Assembly: GCA_021817845.1 (NCBI GenBank)
Contig: JAKAFW010000009.1
Coordinates: forward strand, 1 to 64,000
Length of the DNA: 64,000 nucleotides
Direction: 5' to 3'
From: FEN-1297 sp021817845
GTDB lineage: Bacteria > Bacteroidota > Ignavibacteria > Ignavibacteriales > Ignavibacteriaceae
Shown here: piece by piece, positions 55,129 through 64,000 of the stretch
How the letters are laid out: every line of letters starts with the position of its first letter
How positions within the stretch are numbered: the first letter of the stretch is position 1
Notes under the pieces: generated by a model
Database searches by the model: none
Told to the model about the DNA's origin: nothing
What the model saw: the letters and a program-made list of their open reading frames with translations, nothing else
Program-made: the position numbers and the translations under genes

Positions 55129-55635
55129 ATGAATGAAAAAGCAAAATATTATGTAGCGAAACTTCAGCTAAATCCACATCCGGAGGGAGGATATTATAAA
55201 GAAATCTATCGTTCGGGTGAGATTTATTTTGCTGAACACCTTCCGGGTAGATATTCCGGCGGGAGAAATTTTTCTACTTCAATTTATTTTTTGCTCGAAG
55301 GCAAACAAGTTTCTAAGTTTCACAAATTGAAGTCGGATGAACTCTGGCATTTTTATGACGGCACCAACATTAAAATTTATATATTTAATGATTCCATGGG
55401 CCTTAGTGAAATTATTCTTGGAAATAATTTGGATAAAGGTGAAATTTTCCAAATCGCTATTGAAAAAGAAAATTGGTTTGCAGCGGAAGTAATCGATAAA
55501 TCTTCTTATTCGCTAATTGGCTGTACTGTGGCACCGGGGTTCGATTTTGCTGATTTTGAATTAGCAAATAGAAAAGAACTGGTTGAAAAATTTTCTCTTT
55601 ATAGGGAGTTAATAAAACGATTTACGAATCCATAA
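55129..55635 (+). CDS. Cupin-fold protein of the DUF985 family
   Basis: 168 residues. The family pattern is clear: LQLNPHPEGGYYKEIYRS at the start, STSIYFLLEGKQVSKFHKL, DELWHFYDGTNIKIYIF and the ending GCTVAPGFDFADFELANR. A small metal-binding-type cupin with a conserved hydrophobic pocket; the biochemical role of this family is not settled. Monocistronic between a hypothetical gene and sprA. Confidence 0.85.
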   Translation: MNEKAKYYVAKLQLNPHPEGGYYKEIYRSGEIYFAEHLPGRYSGGRNFSTSIYFLLEGKQVSKFHKLKSDELWHFYDGTNIKIYIFNDSMGLSEIILGNNLDKGEIFQIAIEKENWFAAEVIDKSSYSLIGCTVAPGFDFADFELANRKELVEKFSLYRELIKRFTNP

Positions 55636-55899
55636 AATAGCAAAGCGGAAATGCTAAAAGTTAAAAATTGGTCGTAATAAATTGGGCGAAAAAAAATTTA
55701 CCTTATAATAAATTCTTTATTAACTTATGTTTTCAACCATTGTAAATAGTAAAATATCAAGGTTGATATTAAAGGCTAATTTGTATAATTTTTTCGTGCA
55801 AAAAAAATAAAATTGGAGGATGCATATAGTTATTTTCTACTAGTTTATTTTTGTAAATATTTTGATTAAGGGCTACTTATCACTGATAGAATCATAAAA

Positions 55900-58800
55900 T
55901 TGATTTGGGAGATTGTCCGTTTCTGCTTATTTGGAGCAGTTATATCTTATGCGGCAATAAATTTTGGCTTTGATTCTCCTTCCAATTCACAAGTTAATCA
56001 ATCGTTCTGGATTAATGCAATCTTTAATTATAATTTGCATGAACAGGCAAAAAATAATAGAGTATCATATCAAAACGCTTTATTGAACGGTAAAGAAAAT
56101 TTGAAATCGATCAAGATTCCATTACCAACACAATCTGATTCCCTAAAAAACTCTTATGGAAATAAAGTTGAACAACCTCTCCTAAAAAATGATTCCACTT
56201 TGGCGCTTAATGATTCACTCAAAATTGACTCGCTCAAAATTGATTCATTGGCGATAGACTCGACAGCAAGAATAAAATATTTTAAGTACACCCGCACCGA
56301 TGTTCCATATGTTAAATTTAGCCTTGGAAATCAATCAGAATTCTTTGCCCAGCCCGCTCCGGGAATTTATAATAGAACCGTTACAATAGATTCAACAGGA
56401 AAGTTTGTTGAAATTAGAGAAACAACGGCAGGAAATGTATCTAAAGTTCTTCTCCGAATGCCAATTGACGAATATCTAAAACTAAGTCTTGCAAATAACC
56501 AACAGCAAATATGGAATAGACTTAATGATAACTATGTATATAAGGGTTCAAAGAAAGAACTAACCCAATTAATTAAAGATATTACTAACTTTGAAATTCC
56601 TCTTCCGAGTGTTGGTGTATTAAGTATTTTCGGAAAACCAAAAATTAGTCTAAGAATCGGCGGTGCTGTTGATATCCATGCTGCCTGGAACAACTCAACC
56701 ACTCAGGGAATTACTGCTTCAAATTTAGGAAATACTATTAACCAACCCGATTTTCAGCAGCAAGTCCAAATAAATGTTGACGGAACAATAGGTGACAAAT
56801 TAAATATTAGCGCCGACTGGAATACGCAGCGTACTTTTGAATATCAAAATCAACTGAAAATTAAATATACCGGTTACGAGGATGAGATAATTCAAAGTAT
56901 AGAAGCTGGAAACGTTTCTCTCGAAACCTCTCCCCTGGTAGGTGGAAGCGAAGCTTTATTTGGAATAAAAGCAAATTTTAAGCTTGGACCTCTTTCTTTA
57001 ACCACTTTAGCAAGTCAGAAAAAAGGCGAAATTAAAACCGTTAACGTAAACAGCGGGACAACATCTCAGAATTTTTCTATTAGAGCTTATAATTATGCTA
57101 CTAATAATTATTTTCTTGACACTGTTTATGCAAGCACAAATCCCGACTTGAATATGTTTAATAATTATTATGGAAAAGCTACTCCCGAGATAAATCCTAA
57201 TTATCAAGTTGTGGATTTACAGGTCTGGAAATCCCAAAGCGGTTTGGTTTACGATCCTTCAAAAGAAAGACAGGCTATTGCTTATATAAATCTTCCCAGT
57301 TTAACTGCACAGACTGTTGGCACAAGTCCCAATTATCCTGATGCATTCCGTTCGGATACCGTAAATCCAGTACCCGGTCAAACTGAAGTCGGAAGATTCG
57401 TCTTGTTAACTCCCGATGTCGATTATACTCTGCACAAAGAAACAGGTTATATAACTTTCAATACTCAAATACAGGATCAGGATGTTATAGCAGTTGCTTA
57501 CCGCATTGGCAACCCCAAAGGCTCACAAGATGATAGATTTTGTGGAGAGTTCTTAAATGCGGTTGCTGCAAACGACTCTTCAAAATTAGTTCTTAAGCTT
57601 GTTAAGCCTGCATATTTAAAACCCAGTATGACCGAAGCATGGAAGTTGTTGCTTAAAAACATCTATCCGATCGGAGGTGTAAATATTAAGCAAACTGGTT
57701 TTGTGTTCAATATAAAATATGAATCGCCGGGTGCAGACCCGGTCGTTGAGCTTCCTACCCAAAGTGGGTCAACTGTGCGTTTACTTAATGCCTTTGGTCT
57801 AGATAATTACGACGCAAGCGGTAATGCAAATCCGGATAATGTTTTTGACTGGCGCCCCGATCTTACTGTGCTTCCTGTTCAAGGTGAAATTATTTTTCCG
57901 ACTTTAGAACCATTCGGAAAAAACTTCCCATCTAGCATTCCCGACTCACTAAAGTTTCAGTCAGTATACGATACTATTGCTGCCGGCGCACAAAATGATA
58001 AAATTCATGACAAATGGGAATTGACCGGACAATTTTCCGGCGAGGCAAGCTCAACTTATCAGCTAGGATTTAACGTTGTGGAAAATTCCGTTAGAGTTAC
58101 TCTCAACGGGAGAGAACTAACTCCAGGGGTGGATTACACTGTTGACTATAATGTCGGCCAATTAACAATTAGAAATGACGCGGCTTTAGTACCAGGCGCA
58201 AATTTAAGTATCACTTTTGAGCAAAATGACCTTTTCTCGCTTGCTTCAAAAACTCTTGTCGGTGCACGAGGATTAATTAACTTTTCCCCTAAAACAAAGC
58301 TTGGATTTTCGATTCTAAATTTAAATCAGCAAACTCTTAGCGATAAAGTTAGGATTGGAGAAGAACCGTTAAGCAACACAATCATGGGGGTTGATTTTAA
58401 TACAAGCGCCAATCTTCCTTTTTTAACTAATGCATTGGATAATGTAATCTCTACAAAGGAAATGTCGTCGCTTACACTTGCCGGAGAATATGCTTACATG
58501 AAACCTAATCCTAATACTAAAACAAGCAATATTCCGGATGACCACGGACAAAGCGTAGCTTATGTTGATGATTTTGAAGGAGCAAAAGTTTTAATACCTA
58601 TAGGAGTTTCTTATACAGGTTGGAAAGATTTAAGCCCTCCGGAGCAAATTCCTTCTCTTACAGGCCTTAGTTCTCTGCAAATGATGAATTATAAAGCCAA
58701 AAGTTTTTGGTATTCTATTACTCCTTCTGATGTTCTTATCTCGGCTATTTGGGGTAACAGAAAAGATGCCGCAGCCGGACAACAACAAGAGCCGGTAATG

Positions 58801-61800
58801 GATTTTGTATTTATGCCTGATTCACCCGGTACTTATAACTATTACCCCAATCTTCAAGACCCTAAGAAGAACTGGGGCGGAATGATGAAAGTGCTATCGT
58901 CAACTGCTAATGATTTACAAGCCCAAAATATTCAGTATATAGAATTTTGGATGCAAGTTGAACCTGGAACATCAACTAAGGATAGCATTTTTATTGACCT
59001 CGGTAGAATAAGCGAAGCTGTAATACCGGATAGAACTTTGCATACGGAGGATATTAATCATAATGGAATCCTTGCGCCGGGCGCAGATATCGGCATTGAT
59101 GGAATGAATGACGCTCAGGAACGGGCAGCATATCCCAATTCTCATAATAATGCTGACCCTAGCGGTGATAATTTTGCTTTGAATACAAATCTCCCGAATA
59201 ATGATATTATGAAATGGTATAATGTCAACGGCACGGAAGGTAATGCAGTCTTAACGGATATAGGGCGTATTCCCGATACCGAAGATTTAAATGGTAACGG
59301 TAATCTTGATTTGGTAAACAGCTATTTTAGATATGCTATTCCTTTAGATACAAATAAAAACACAAATCCATATATTGCTGGAGGTGGAGATAATGCTAAT
59401 TGGTATTTGTACCGGATACCGTTAAAAGATACTTCCTTAACTGTGGGGCAACCGAGCTTTTCCGATGTAGAATTTATCCGGTTGTTTGCAGCCGGAGTTA
59501 GCGACATTGTTCATTTAAGATTTGCCGAGTTTAATCTTTCAGGTAATCAATGGCAAAATACTGTGTACAATGACTCAACATTATCTGTTTCAGTTGTAAA
59601 CGTTGAAGATAATCTTGACTATTATAGTCCCCCCGGTGTTACAAGACCGATTGATCCGACACAAACTACAACAACAGTTCGACTCAACGAACAATCTTTA
59701 AGCTTAACCCTGACAGATTTACCTGCAGGGCAATCCCGTGAAGCCGTTAAATATTTATACAATCCGCTCGATGTTTTTAATTACAGGGAAATGAAATTAT
59801 TTATTCACGGCGATGATAAACCAAATTCGTTTTCAGATAATATATCAGATACTTCAAGCGGAAGCTATACTTCCGAGGTTTATTTAAAATTTGGAACTGA
59901 CAGCTCTAATTATTATGAATATCGGCAGCCCGTTAAGCCCGGCTGGAATGATGTTGATATTATCTTTAGTGATTTAACCGCATTAAAACAGAACCTGGAT
60001 AGTGTAACAACCGTTGCAAGATTTTTTATTGGTCAAAGCGGTGCTTCCTATGCTGTTAGAGGGAAACCTACTCTCACTTCTGTAAAATATTTAACGCTAG
60101 GAATAACAAACAGAACAAACAATACTAACAAGCCGCGTTTCGTCTCCGGTACTGTTTGGGTGGATGAATTAAGAGTTATCGGTGCGGACAACCACCCTGG
60201 TTCGGCTTATACATTTTCTACGTCGTTTAAGCTTGCCGATTTGTTGACTGTAAACTTCAATATTAGTCATACAGACCCCTATTTCCATCCCCTATCAAGC
60301 CAGTATGGCTCAAGAATGGACTCTAAAAATTGGAGTCTATCTACAAATATTGATCTTCTAAAATTAATCCCATTTCATATGCCCGGCAGTAATTTATCAT
60401 TAAATTATTCTCATACGGAATTTGTCGGGAAACCGCAGTTTTTGCCAGGTACTGATATAAACATAAATTCCGCTGCATTGCAAAGGCAAATTGCAATTAA
60501 CGACACCGTTAATACACATCAAAAAATTACTCAAAGCGCTCAGCAATTAATATCATCAGCACAAACAGTAAATATATCAGACTCCTATTCTGCTTCAGGT
60601 ATTACGTTGAAAATTCCGACTTCTCTTTGGTTTATTCAAGATACATTTAACGCCATGTCTTTGGGATTTAATTATAATAAGTCATTCAGTAGAAGCCCAA
60701 CCGTTTTGTCAAATCTAAGCTGGCAGTGGAATGCAAATTTCAATTATGGTCTTAATTTTAGCCCTGATGATTATTTATCACTTGTTAAAATTCCAGTCAT
60801 AGGAACGATTCTTAGCTTCTTTAAGGATTACAGAGATTTAAAGTTATATTATGCACCGCAAAATTTCTCCTTAAATGTTACTGCAAGCAGATCGAGGAAT
60901 ACTAATGTCGCGAGTCCGGTAAATAATATTTTTTATACGCCAATTATTTCCAGGAACTTTTCAACTTCTCGCGGCTTCAACATGGCATGGAAACTTACTG
61001 ATGGAGGATTTCTTAACCTTGCGACAAATTACAGCATGAATATTAGCTCTTCATTAGCATTTTTGGAAACGGACGCTAATAATAACCAGCGTCCTGAAAG
61101 TTATATTTGGAAAGAAATTTTGACACATGCTTTTTTTGGTAATGATTTTCTATACCAGCAGAATTTAAGCGTCACTTCAAATCCAAGACTACCTTCACTA
61201 TGGAATATTAGCCAATATTTTTCGATAAACGCATCATATAATGCTTCATATCAATGGGGAAATAACTTCAGCCAACAGCAAGCCGGAAGAAGCGCCGGCT
61301 ATAATTCTAAGACTTCGCTGGGACTTACAATAAGGTTAAAATCTTTGATGGACCCGCTTTTTGCCAAATCAAATTTACCGAACGCTGTTCAAAATTCTAA
61401 TCAAATTAACTTGCAATTAGAAAGAGAAAGAAATATTCAAGAGGAGTTACGAAGAAATGAATTAAATAATCAGAAAAAAGCCGGAATCAAAAATCCAGTT
61501 CCTTCCAGTCCTAATTTAGCTATAAAAGATACGGCGGTTATTCATGATTCTTTACAGACCAAGAAATTGGGTAAATCTGAAATTTTAAGGAAAGGTTTTG
61601 ATGTTGTTAAAACAGTTGTTAGAGTGCTTTTATTCGATTACGAATCGATTGCCTTAAATTTTAGCAACAGTAACAGCCTATCAAAATCCGGAATTGAAGG
61701 CGAAGGTACAGGCTTTTACAATTTCTGGGGTTTGTCTTTCAATCAGAATAACGGACCCTCACGAACTTTTATGCTTGGATTGAGCGGTACGGTCGGAAGG

Positions 61801-62838
61801 CGAGTTTCCGGTGTTACTCTGCAGGATGTATTTTCGCAAAGCAACGATCTATCCTTCAGCACTTCTAAACCCCTGTGGGAAGGAGCCAAAATTGATTTAA
61901 ATTGGAGAGTCGGCTGGTCTATGAATAAAAGCACTTCGCTTACGGCAGACTCTACTACAGGAAATATTGCTATTCAATCAATGAGTTCAAGCGGGACTAT
62001 AACACGTTCATTCTTTTCACTGCCTCCGGTTTTCTTTTTGAGCGCACTAAAGAGCGGAATAAAAAGAGTCCACGAATTATATAATCCCCAGGCAGCTAAT
62101 CCTTCTCAAAACCTATCCGATGCTTTTACGCAAGGATTTGAAACTTTACCTATTTTTTCGAGATTTAGTTTCTTAAAAAACTTTGCTAGCTACATTCCGC
62201 GGCCGAACTGGTCAATTTCCTGGGATGGATTGGAAAAATTTTATCCGTTCAAATCATTTGCGCAAAGGGTTTCGTTTGAACATGCTTACTCTTCTACTTA
62301 CTCAGAAGGTTGGTACATTTCTCCCGATGGGACAAGAATAACACAATCTCAAAGAATTGACTACGGCTTTACACCGCTTGTTGGTTTGAATTTTACTTTT
62401 GGACAATTGTGGAAGGGAAATTTAACGAGCAGTATAAAATACTCTACTCACTCGACTTTTGATCTTGGAGTCTCAACTTCAAATATAACCGAAGCATTCT
62501 CACGCGATATTGGTATAACTGCCGGTTATAACAAATCTGGTTTCGAGCTTCCGATATTCGGAATTTCATTAAAGAATGATATTGAGTTCAGTTTCTCATA
62601 TACTAATTCTCAAACATCAACAGTTTTATACTATATGAATAACTACACAGATAGCGGAACGCCGCAAGATGGTACTAACAGAATTTCAATTGAACCCCGC
62701 GTGAAATATACAATAAGTTCAAAAGTAACCATCGCAATTTTTTACACTCGCTCTTCTGTTGAACCCGTCGGCGCTTCAAGAATTCCGCCGACTACTACGA
62801 ATCAAGCCGGGTTAGATGTTCATATTTCAATTCAATAA
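55900..62838 (+). CDS. sprA: SprA, type IX secretion outer-membrane translocon
   Basis: 2312 residues, near the usual size (about 2400 in Flavobacterium johnsoniae). After an N-terminal hydrophobic segment and a low-complexity stretch with repeated DSLKI units (about 80-120), motifs include GTIGDKLNISADWNTQRTFE, GYITFNTQIQDQDVIAVAYR, PDDHGQSVAYVDDFEGAK and a long series of aromatic beta strands to the C-terminus, as expected for the giant 36-stranded barrel. It exports folded proteins with T9SS sorting tails, such as the GH16 at 45593. No ATG fits the N-terminus; TTG 55900 is used, and no clear ribosome site precedes it, so the start is uncertain by up to ten codons. PorX follows 135 bp later. 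Confidence 0.93.
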   Translation: MIWEIVRFCLFGAVISYAAINFGFDSPSNSQVNQSFWINAIFNYNLHEQAKNNRVSYQNALLNGKENLKSIKIPLPTQSDSLKNSYGNKVEQPLLKNDSTLALNDSLKIDSLKIDSLAIDSTARIKYFKYTRTDVPYVKFSLGNQSEFFAQPAPGIYNRTVTIDSTGKFVEIRETTAGNVSKVLLRMPIDEYLKLSLANNQQQIWNRLNDNYVYKGSKKELTQLIKDITNFEIPLPSVGVLSIFGKPKISLRIGGAVDIHAAWNNSTTQGITASNLGNTINQPDFQQQVQINVDGTIGDKLNISADWNTQRTFEYQNQLKIKYTGYEDEIIQSIEAGNVSLETSPLVGGSEALFGIKANFKLGPLSLTTLASQKKGEIKTVNVNSGTTSQNFSIRAYNYATNNYFLDTVYASTNPDLNMFNNYYGKATPEINPNYQVVDLQVWKSQSGLVYDPSKERQAIAYINLPSLTAQTVGTSPNYPDAFRSDTVNPVPGQTEVGRFVLLTPDVDYTLHKETGYITFNTQIQDQDVIAVAYRIGNPKGSQDDRFCGEFLNAVAANDSSKLVLKLVKPAYLKPSMTEAWKLLLKNIYPIGGVNIKQTGFVFNIKYESPGADPVVELPTQSGSTVRLLNAFGLDNYDASGNANPDNVFDWRPDLTVLPVQGEIIFPTLEPFGKNFPSSIPDSLKFQSVYDTIAAGAQNDKIHDKWELTGQFSGEASSTYQLGFNVVENSVRVTLNGRELTPGVDYTVDYNVGQLTIRNDAALVPGANLSITFEQNDLFSLASKTLVGARGLINFSPKTKLGFSILNLNQQTLSDKVRIGEEPLSNTIMGVDFNTSANLPFLTNALDNVISTKEMSSLTLAGEYAYMKPNPNTKTSNIPDDHGQSVAYVDDFEGAKVLIPIGVSYTGWKDLSPPEQIPSLTGLSSLQMMNYKAKSFWYSITPSDVLISAIWGNRKDAAAGQQQEPVMDFVFMPDSPGTYNYYPNLQDPKKNWGGMMKVLSSTANDLQAQNIQYIEFWMQVEPGTSTKDSIFIDLGRISEAVIPDRTLHTEDINHNGILAPGADIGIDGMNDAQERAAYPNSHNNADPSGDNFALNTNLPNNDIMKWYNVNGTEGNAVLTDIGRIPDTEDLNGNGNLDLVNSYFRYAIPLDTNKNTNPYIAGGGDNANWYLYRIPLKDTSLTVGQPSFSDVEFIRLFAAGVSDIVHLRFAEFNLSGNQWQNTVYNDSTLSVSVVNVEDNLDYYSPPGVTRPIDPTQTTTTVRLNEQSLSLTLTDLPAGQSREAVKYLYNPLDVFNYREMKLFIHGDDKPNSFSDNISDTSSGSYTSEVYLKFGTDSSNYYEYRQPVKPGWNDVDIIFSDLTALKQNLDSVTTVARFFIGQSGASYAVRGKPTLTSVKYLTLGITNRTNNTNKPRFVSGTVWVDELRVIGADNHPGSAYTFSTSFKLADLLTVNFNISHTDPYFHPLSSQYGSRMDSKNWSLSTNIDLLKLIPFHMPGSNLSLNYSHTEFVGKPQFLPGTDININSAALQRQIAINDTVNTHQKITQSAQQLISSAQTVNISDSYSASGITLKIPTSLWFIQDTFNAMSLGFNYNKSFSRSPTVLSNLSWQWNANFNYGLNFSPDDYLSLVKIPVIGTILSFFKDYRDLKLYYAPQNFSLNVTASRSRNTNVASPVNNIFYTPIISRNFSTSRGFNMAWKLTDGGFLNLATNYSMNISSSLAFLETDANNNQRPESYIWKEILTHAFFGNDFLYQQNLSVTSNPRLPSLWNISQYFSINASYNASYQWGNNFSQQQAGRSAGYNSKTSLGLTIRLKSLMDPLFAKSNLPNAVQNSNQINLQLERERNIQEELRRNELNNQKKAGIKNPVPSSPNLAIKDTAVIHDSLQTKKLGKSEILRKGFDVVKTVVRVLLFDYESIALNFSNSNSLSKSGIEGEGTGFYNFWGLSFNQNNGPSRTFMLGLSGTVGRRVSGVTLQDVFSQSNDLSFSTSKPLWEGAKIDLNWRVGWSMNKSTSLTADSTTGNIAIQSMSSSGTITRSFFSLPPVFFLSALKSGIKRVHELYNPQAANPSQNLSDAFTQGFETLPIFSRFSFLKNFASYIPRPNWSISWDGLEKFYPFKSFAQRVSFEHAYSSTYSEGWYISPDGTRITQSQRIDYGFTPLVGLNFTFGQLWKGNLTSSIKYSTHSTFDLGVSTSNITEAFSRDIGITAGYNKSGFELPIFGISLKNDIEFSFSYTNSQTSTVLYYMNNYTDSGTPQDGTNRISIEPRVKYTISSKVTIAIFYTRSSVEPVGASRIPPTTTNQAGLDVHISIQ

Positions 62839-62840
62839 TG

Positions 62841-62877
62841 CACACAAAAAAGATTAAATTATTAGAATCATTGTGTG
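62841..62877 (+). terminator. Weak hairpin after sprA
   Basis: CACACAA/TTGTGTG (62841-62847 with 62871-62877), a 7-bp stem with a 23-nt loop, starting 3 bp after the sprA stop and followed by ATTAAAAGTT. The long loop and poor U-tract make it a weak or partial terminator, so sprA and porX may be co-transcribed. Confidence 0.35.
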
Positions 62878-62972
62878 ATTAAAAGTTCTGGTTTGGAAAA
62901 ATTTCTTTGGTAAATTTTGAATAGCGATTTTATCCAGGTATTAAAATCAATTAAACTAAACGAAAGATTATA

Positions 62973-64000
62973 ATGAAAGAAAAAAGGATTTTATGGGTTG
63001 ATGACGAGATTGAATTATTCCGTTCGCACATAATTTTTTTATCTGAAAAAGGTTATGTTGTTGATACAGCAACAAATGGGGAAGACGCTGTCTCTTCGGT
63101 TAAAGAAAACGAATATGATTTAATTTTCCTTGATGAAATGATGGCCGGAATGGGCGGGCTTGAGACTTTAAGCATGATCAAAGAATTGAATGTAAATATT
63201 CCTGTTGTTATGATTACGAAAAGTGAAGAAGAAAGTTTAATGGATGAAGCCATCGGTGGAAAAATTGCAGACTATTTGACCAAACCTGTTAACCCGAGTC
63301 AAGTTCTTCTTGTTTGCAAAAAGATTCTTGAAGGAAAAAGAATTACTAGCCAATATGCGGCAAAGGATTATCTTTCAGACTTTAATGAAATTTCGCGCGC
63401 ATTCTTAAATCAAATGGATTTTGCAGAATGGATTGAAATTTATTTAAAGCTTGTTAATTGGGATGTTGAGCTTGATACTCATCCGGGAATAAATTTACGC
63501 CAGTCGCTCAACGATCAAAAGAAAGAAGGCAATAAAGAATTTTCTAGATTCGTTGAGAGAAATTATAGAAAATGGATTAATTCACCTGGAGATATTGATA
63601 CTCCTCTTCTTTCTCCGCAAGTATCTCAAAAATATGTTCTTAACCATCTTCAGGAACCAAATATTTCTGTTTTCTATTTTATTATCGATTGCCTGCGACT
63701 TGACCAGTGGCTTTTGATGGAAAAACATCTAACAGAATATTTCAAAATCGATAAAGAATATTATTTTGCAATTCTTCCGACGGCAACACCGTATGCAAGA
63801 AATTCGATTTTCAGCGGTCTTTATCCTTCCGAAATTGAAAAAAATTATCCTCAATACTGGTCTAGTGGGGATGATGAAGAAAAGAGTATGAATAAATATG
63901 AAAAAGAATTGCTCCAACTTCTTTTGGATAGAAAGAAAATAAAACTGCGAAATGAATTGAAGTATATCAAAATAATTGATCCCGAAGTTGGAAGAAATTT
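62973..64000 (+). CDS. porX: PorX-type response regulator with PglZ/alkaline-phosphatase domain (cut by window end)
   Basis: 342 codons visible, open at the right edge. Residues 1-120 are a receiver domain: acidic pair Asp10/Asp11 (LWVDDE), phospho-acceptor Asp54 (LIFLDEMM), Thr82 and Lys104 (TKP). After a three-helix linker, the PglZ-like alkaline-phosphatase-superfamily domain begins with FIIDCLRLDQW (metal-binding Asp) and ATPYARNSIFSGLYP (catalytic Thr/Ser region). This is the architecture of PorX, the regulator that with sensor PorY controls type IX secretion genes in Porphyromonas. Its place directly behind sprA supports the call. ATG 62973 is preceded by GAAAGAT. The C-terminal part lies outside the window. 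Confidence 0.93.
   Translation, partial: MKEKRILWVDDEIELFRSHIIFLSEKGYVVDTATNGEDAVSSVKENEYDLIFLDEMMAGMGGLETLSMIKELNVNIPVVMITKSEEESLMDEAIGGKIADYLTKPVNPSQVLLVCKKILEGKRITSQYAAKDYLSDFNEISRAFLNQMDFAEWIEIYLKLVNWDVELDTHPGINLRQSLNDQKKEGNKEFSRFVERNYRKWINSPGDIDTPLLSPQVSQKYVLNHLQEPNISVFYFIIDCLRLDQWLLMEKHLTEYFKIDKEYYFAILPTATPYARNSIFSGLYPSEIEKNYPQYWSSGDDEEKSMNKYEKELLQLLLDRKKIKLRNELKYIKIIDPEVGRN

Overview
The window looks like a piece of chromosome from an AT-rich member of the Bacteroidota/Chlorobiota/Ignavibacteriota group, most likely an Ignavibacteria-type polysaccharide degrader. Reasons: a very large SprA (type IX secretion translocon) gene followed by a PorX-type regulator; a secreted GH16 enzyme whose C-terminus has the sorting-domain signature NYPNPFNPSTNI; a Bacteroidota-type promoter (TTG, 20 nt, TACGTTTG) in front of a toxin-antitoxin pair; and an hpnCDE squalene operon. 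The lineage is inferred from gene content only; no rRNA or tRNA gene was seen.

Region 1 (1-3.1 kb) is a junkyard: the right end of an IS200/IS605-like element joined to a PA14-domain fragment, then a frameshifted and truncated IS1634-type transposase joined to the decayed 3' half of a GH78-like gene. Region 2 (3.1-29.4 kb) is a same-strand array of exported glycoside hydrolases aimed at rhamnose-, arabinose- and galactose-containing glycans: GH3 with a PA14 insert, three intact GH78 alpha-L-rhamnosidase-like enzymes, two GH43-type propellers, a GH2, and a 1303-residue fusion (DUF5722, GH99/GH71-like, CBM9-like). A cytoplasmic double-domain class II aldolase sits among them. The array is visibly decaying: a GH42 and a GH43 gene are broken by stops and frameshifts, and scraps of GH51-like and GH78 genes lie between the others. 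No SusC/SusD pair, other transporter, sugar kinase, isomerase or regulator is present.

Region 3 (29.4-33.0 kb), same strand and directly downstream, is a compact four-gene corrinoid methyl-transfer cassette: corrinoid protein, MetH-activation-domain protein, UroD-family methyltransferase and zinc homocysteine S-methyltransferase. Together they can be read as a split, catabolic version of methionine synthase that moves a methyl group from an unknown donor, through cobalamin, to homocysteine. Its place behind a rhamnosidase cluster suggests O-demethylation of methylated sugars or methoxylated plant compounds. This is the best candidate in the window for an undescribed system, but the donor is inference.

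Region 4 (33.1-64 kb) is mostly intact chromosome with conserved genes: a YefM/YoeB toxin-antitoxin pair, intergenic repeats, a secreted Asp-box (sortilin/BNR) protein, TauE/SafE-thioredoxin-RecQ, NfeD-slipin, acetyl-CoA synthetase, a PAP2 phosphatase, the T9SS-exported GH16, release factor 3, hpnCDE, citrate synthase, a cupin, SprA and the start of PorX. No gene lesions were found here, in sharp contrast to region 2.
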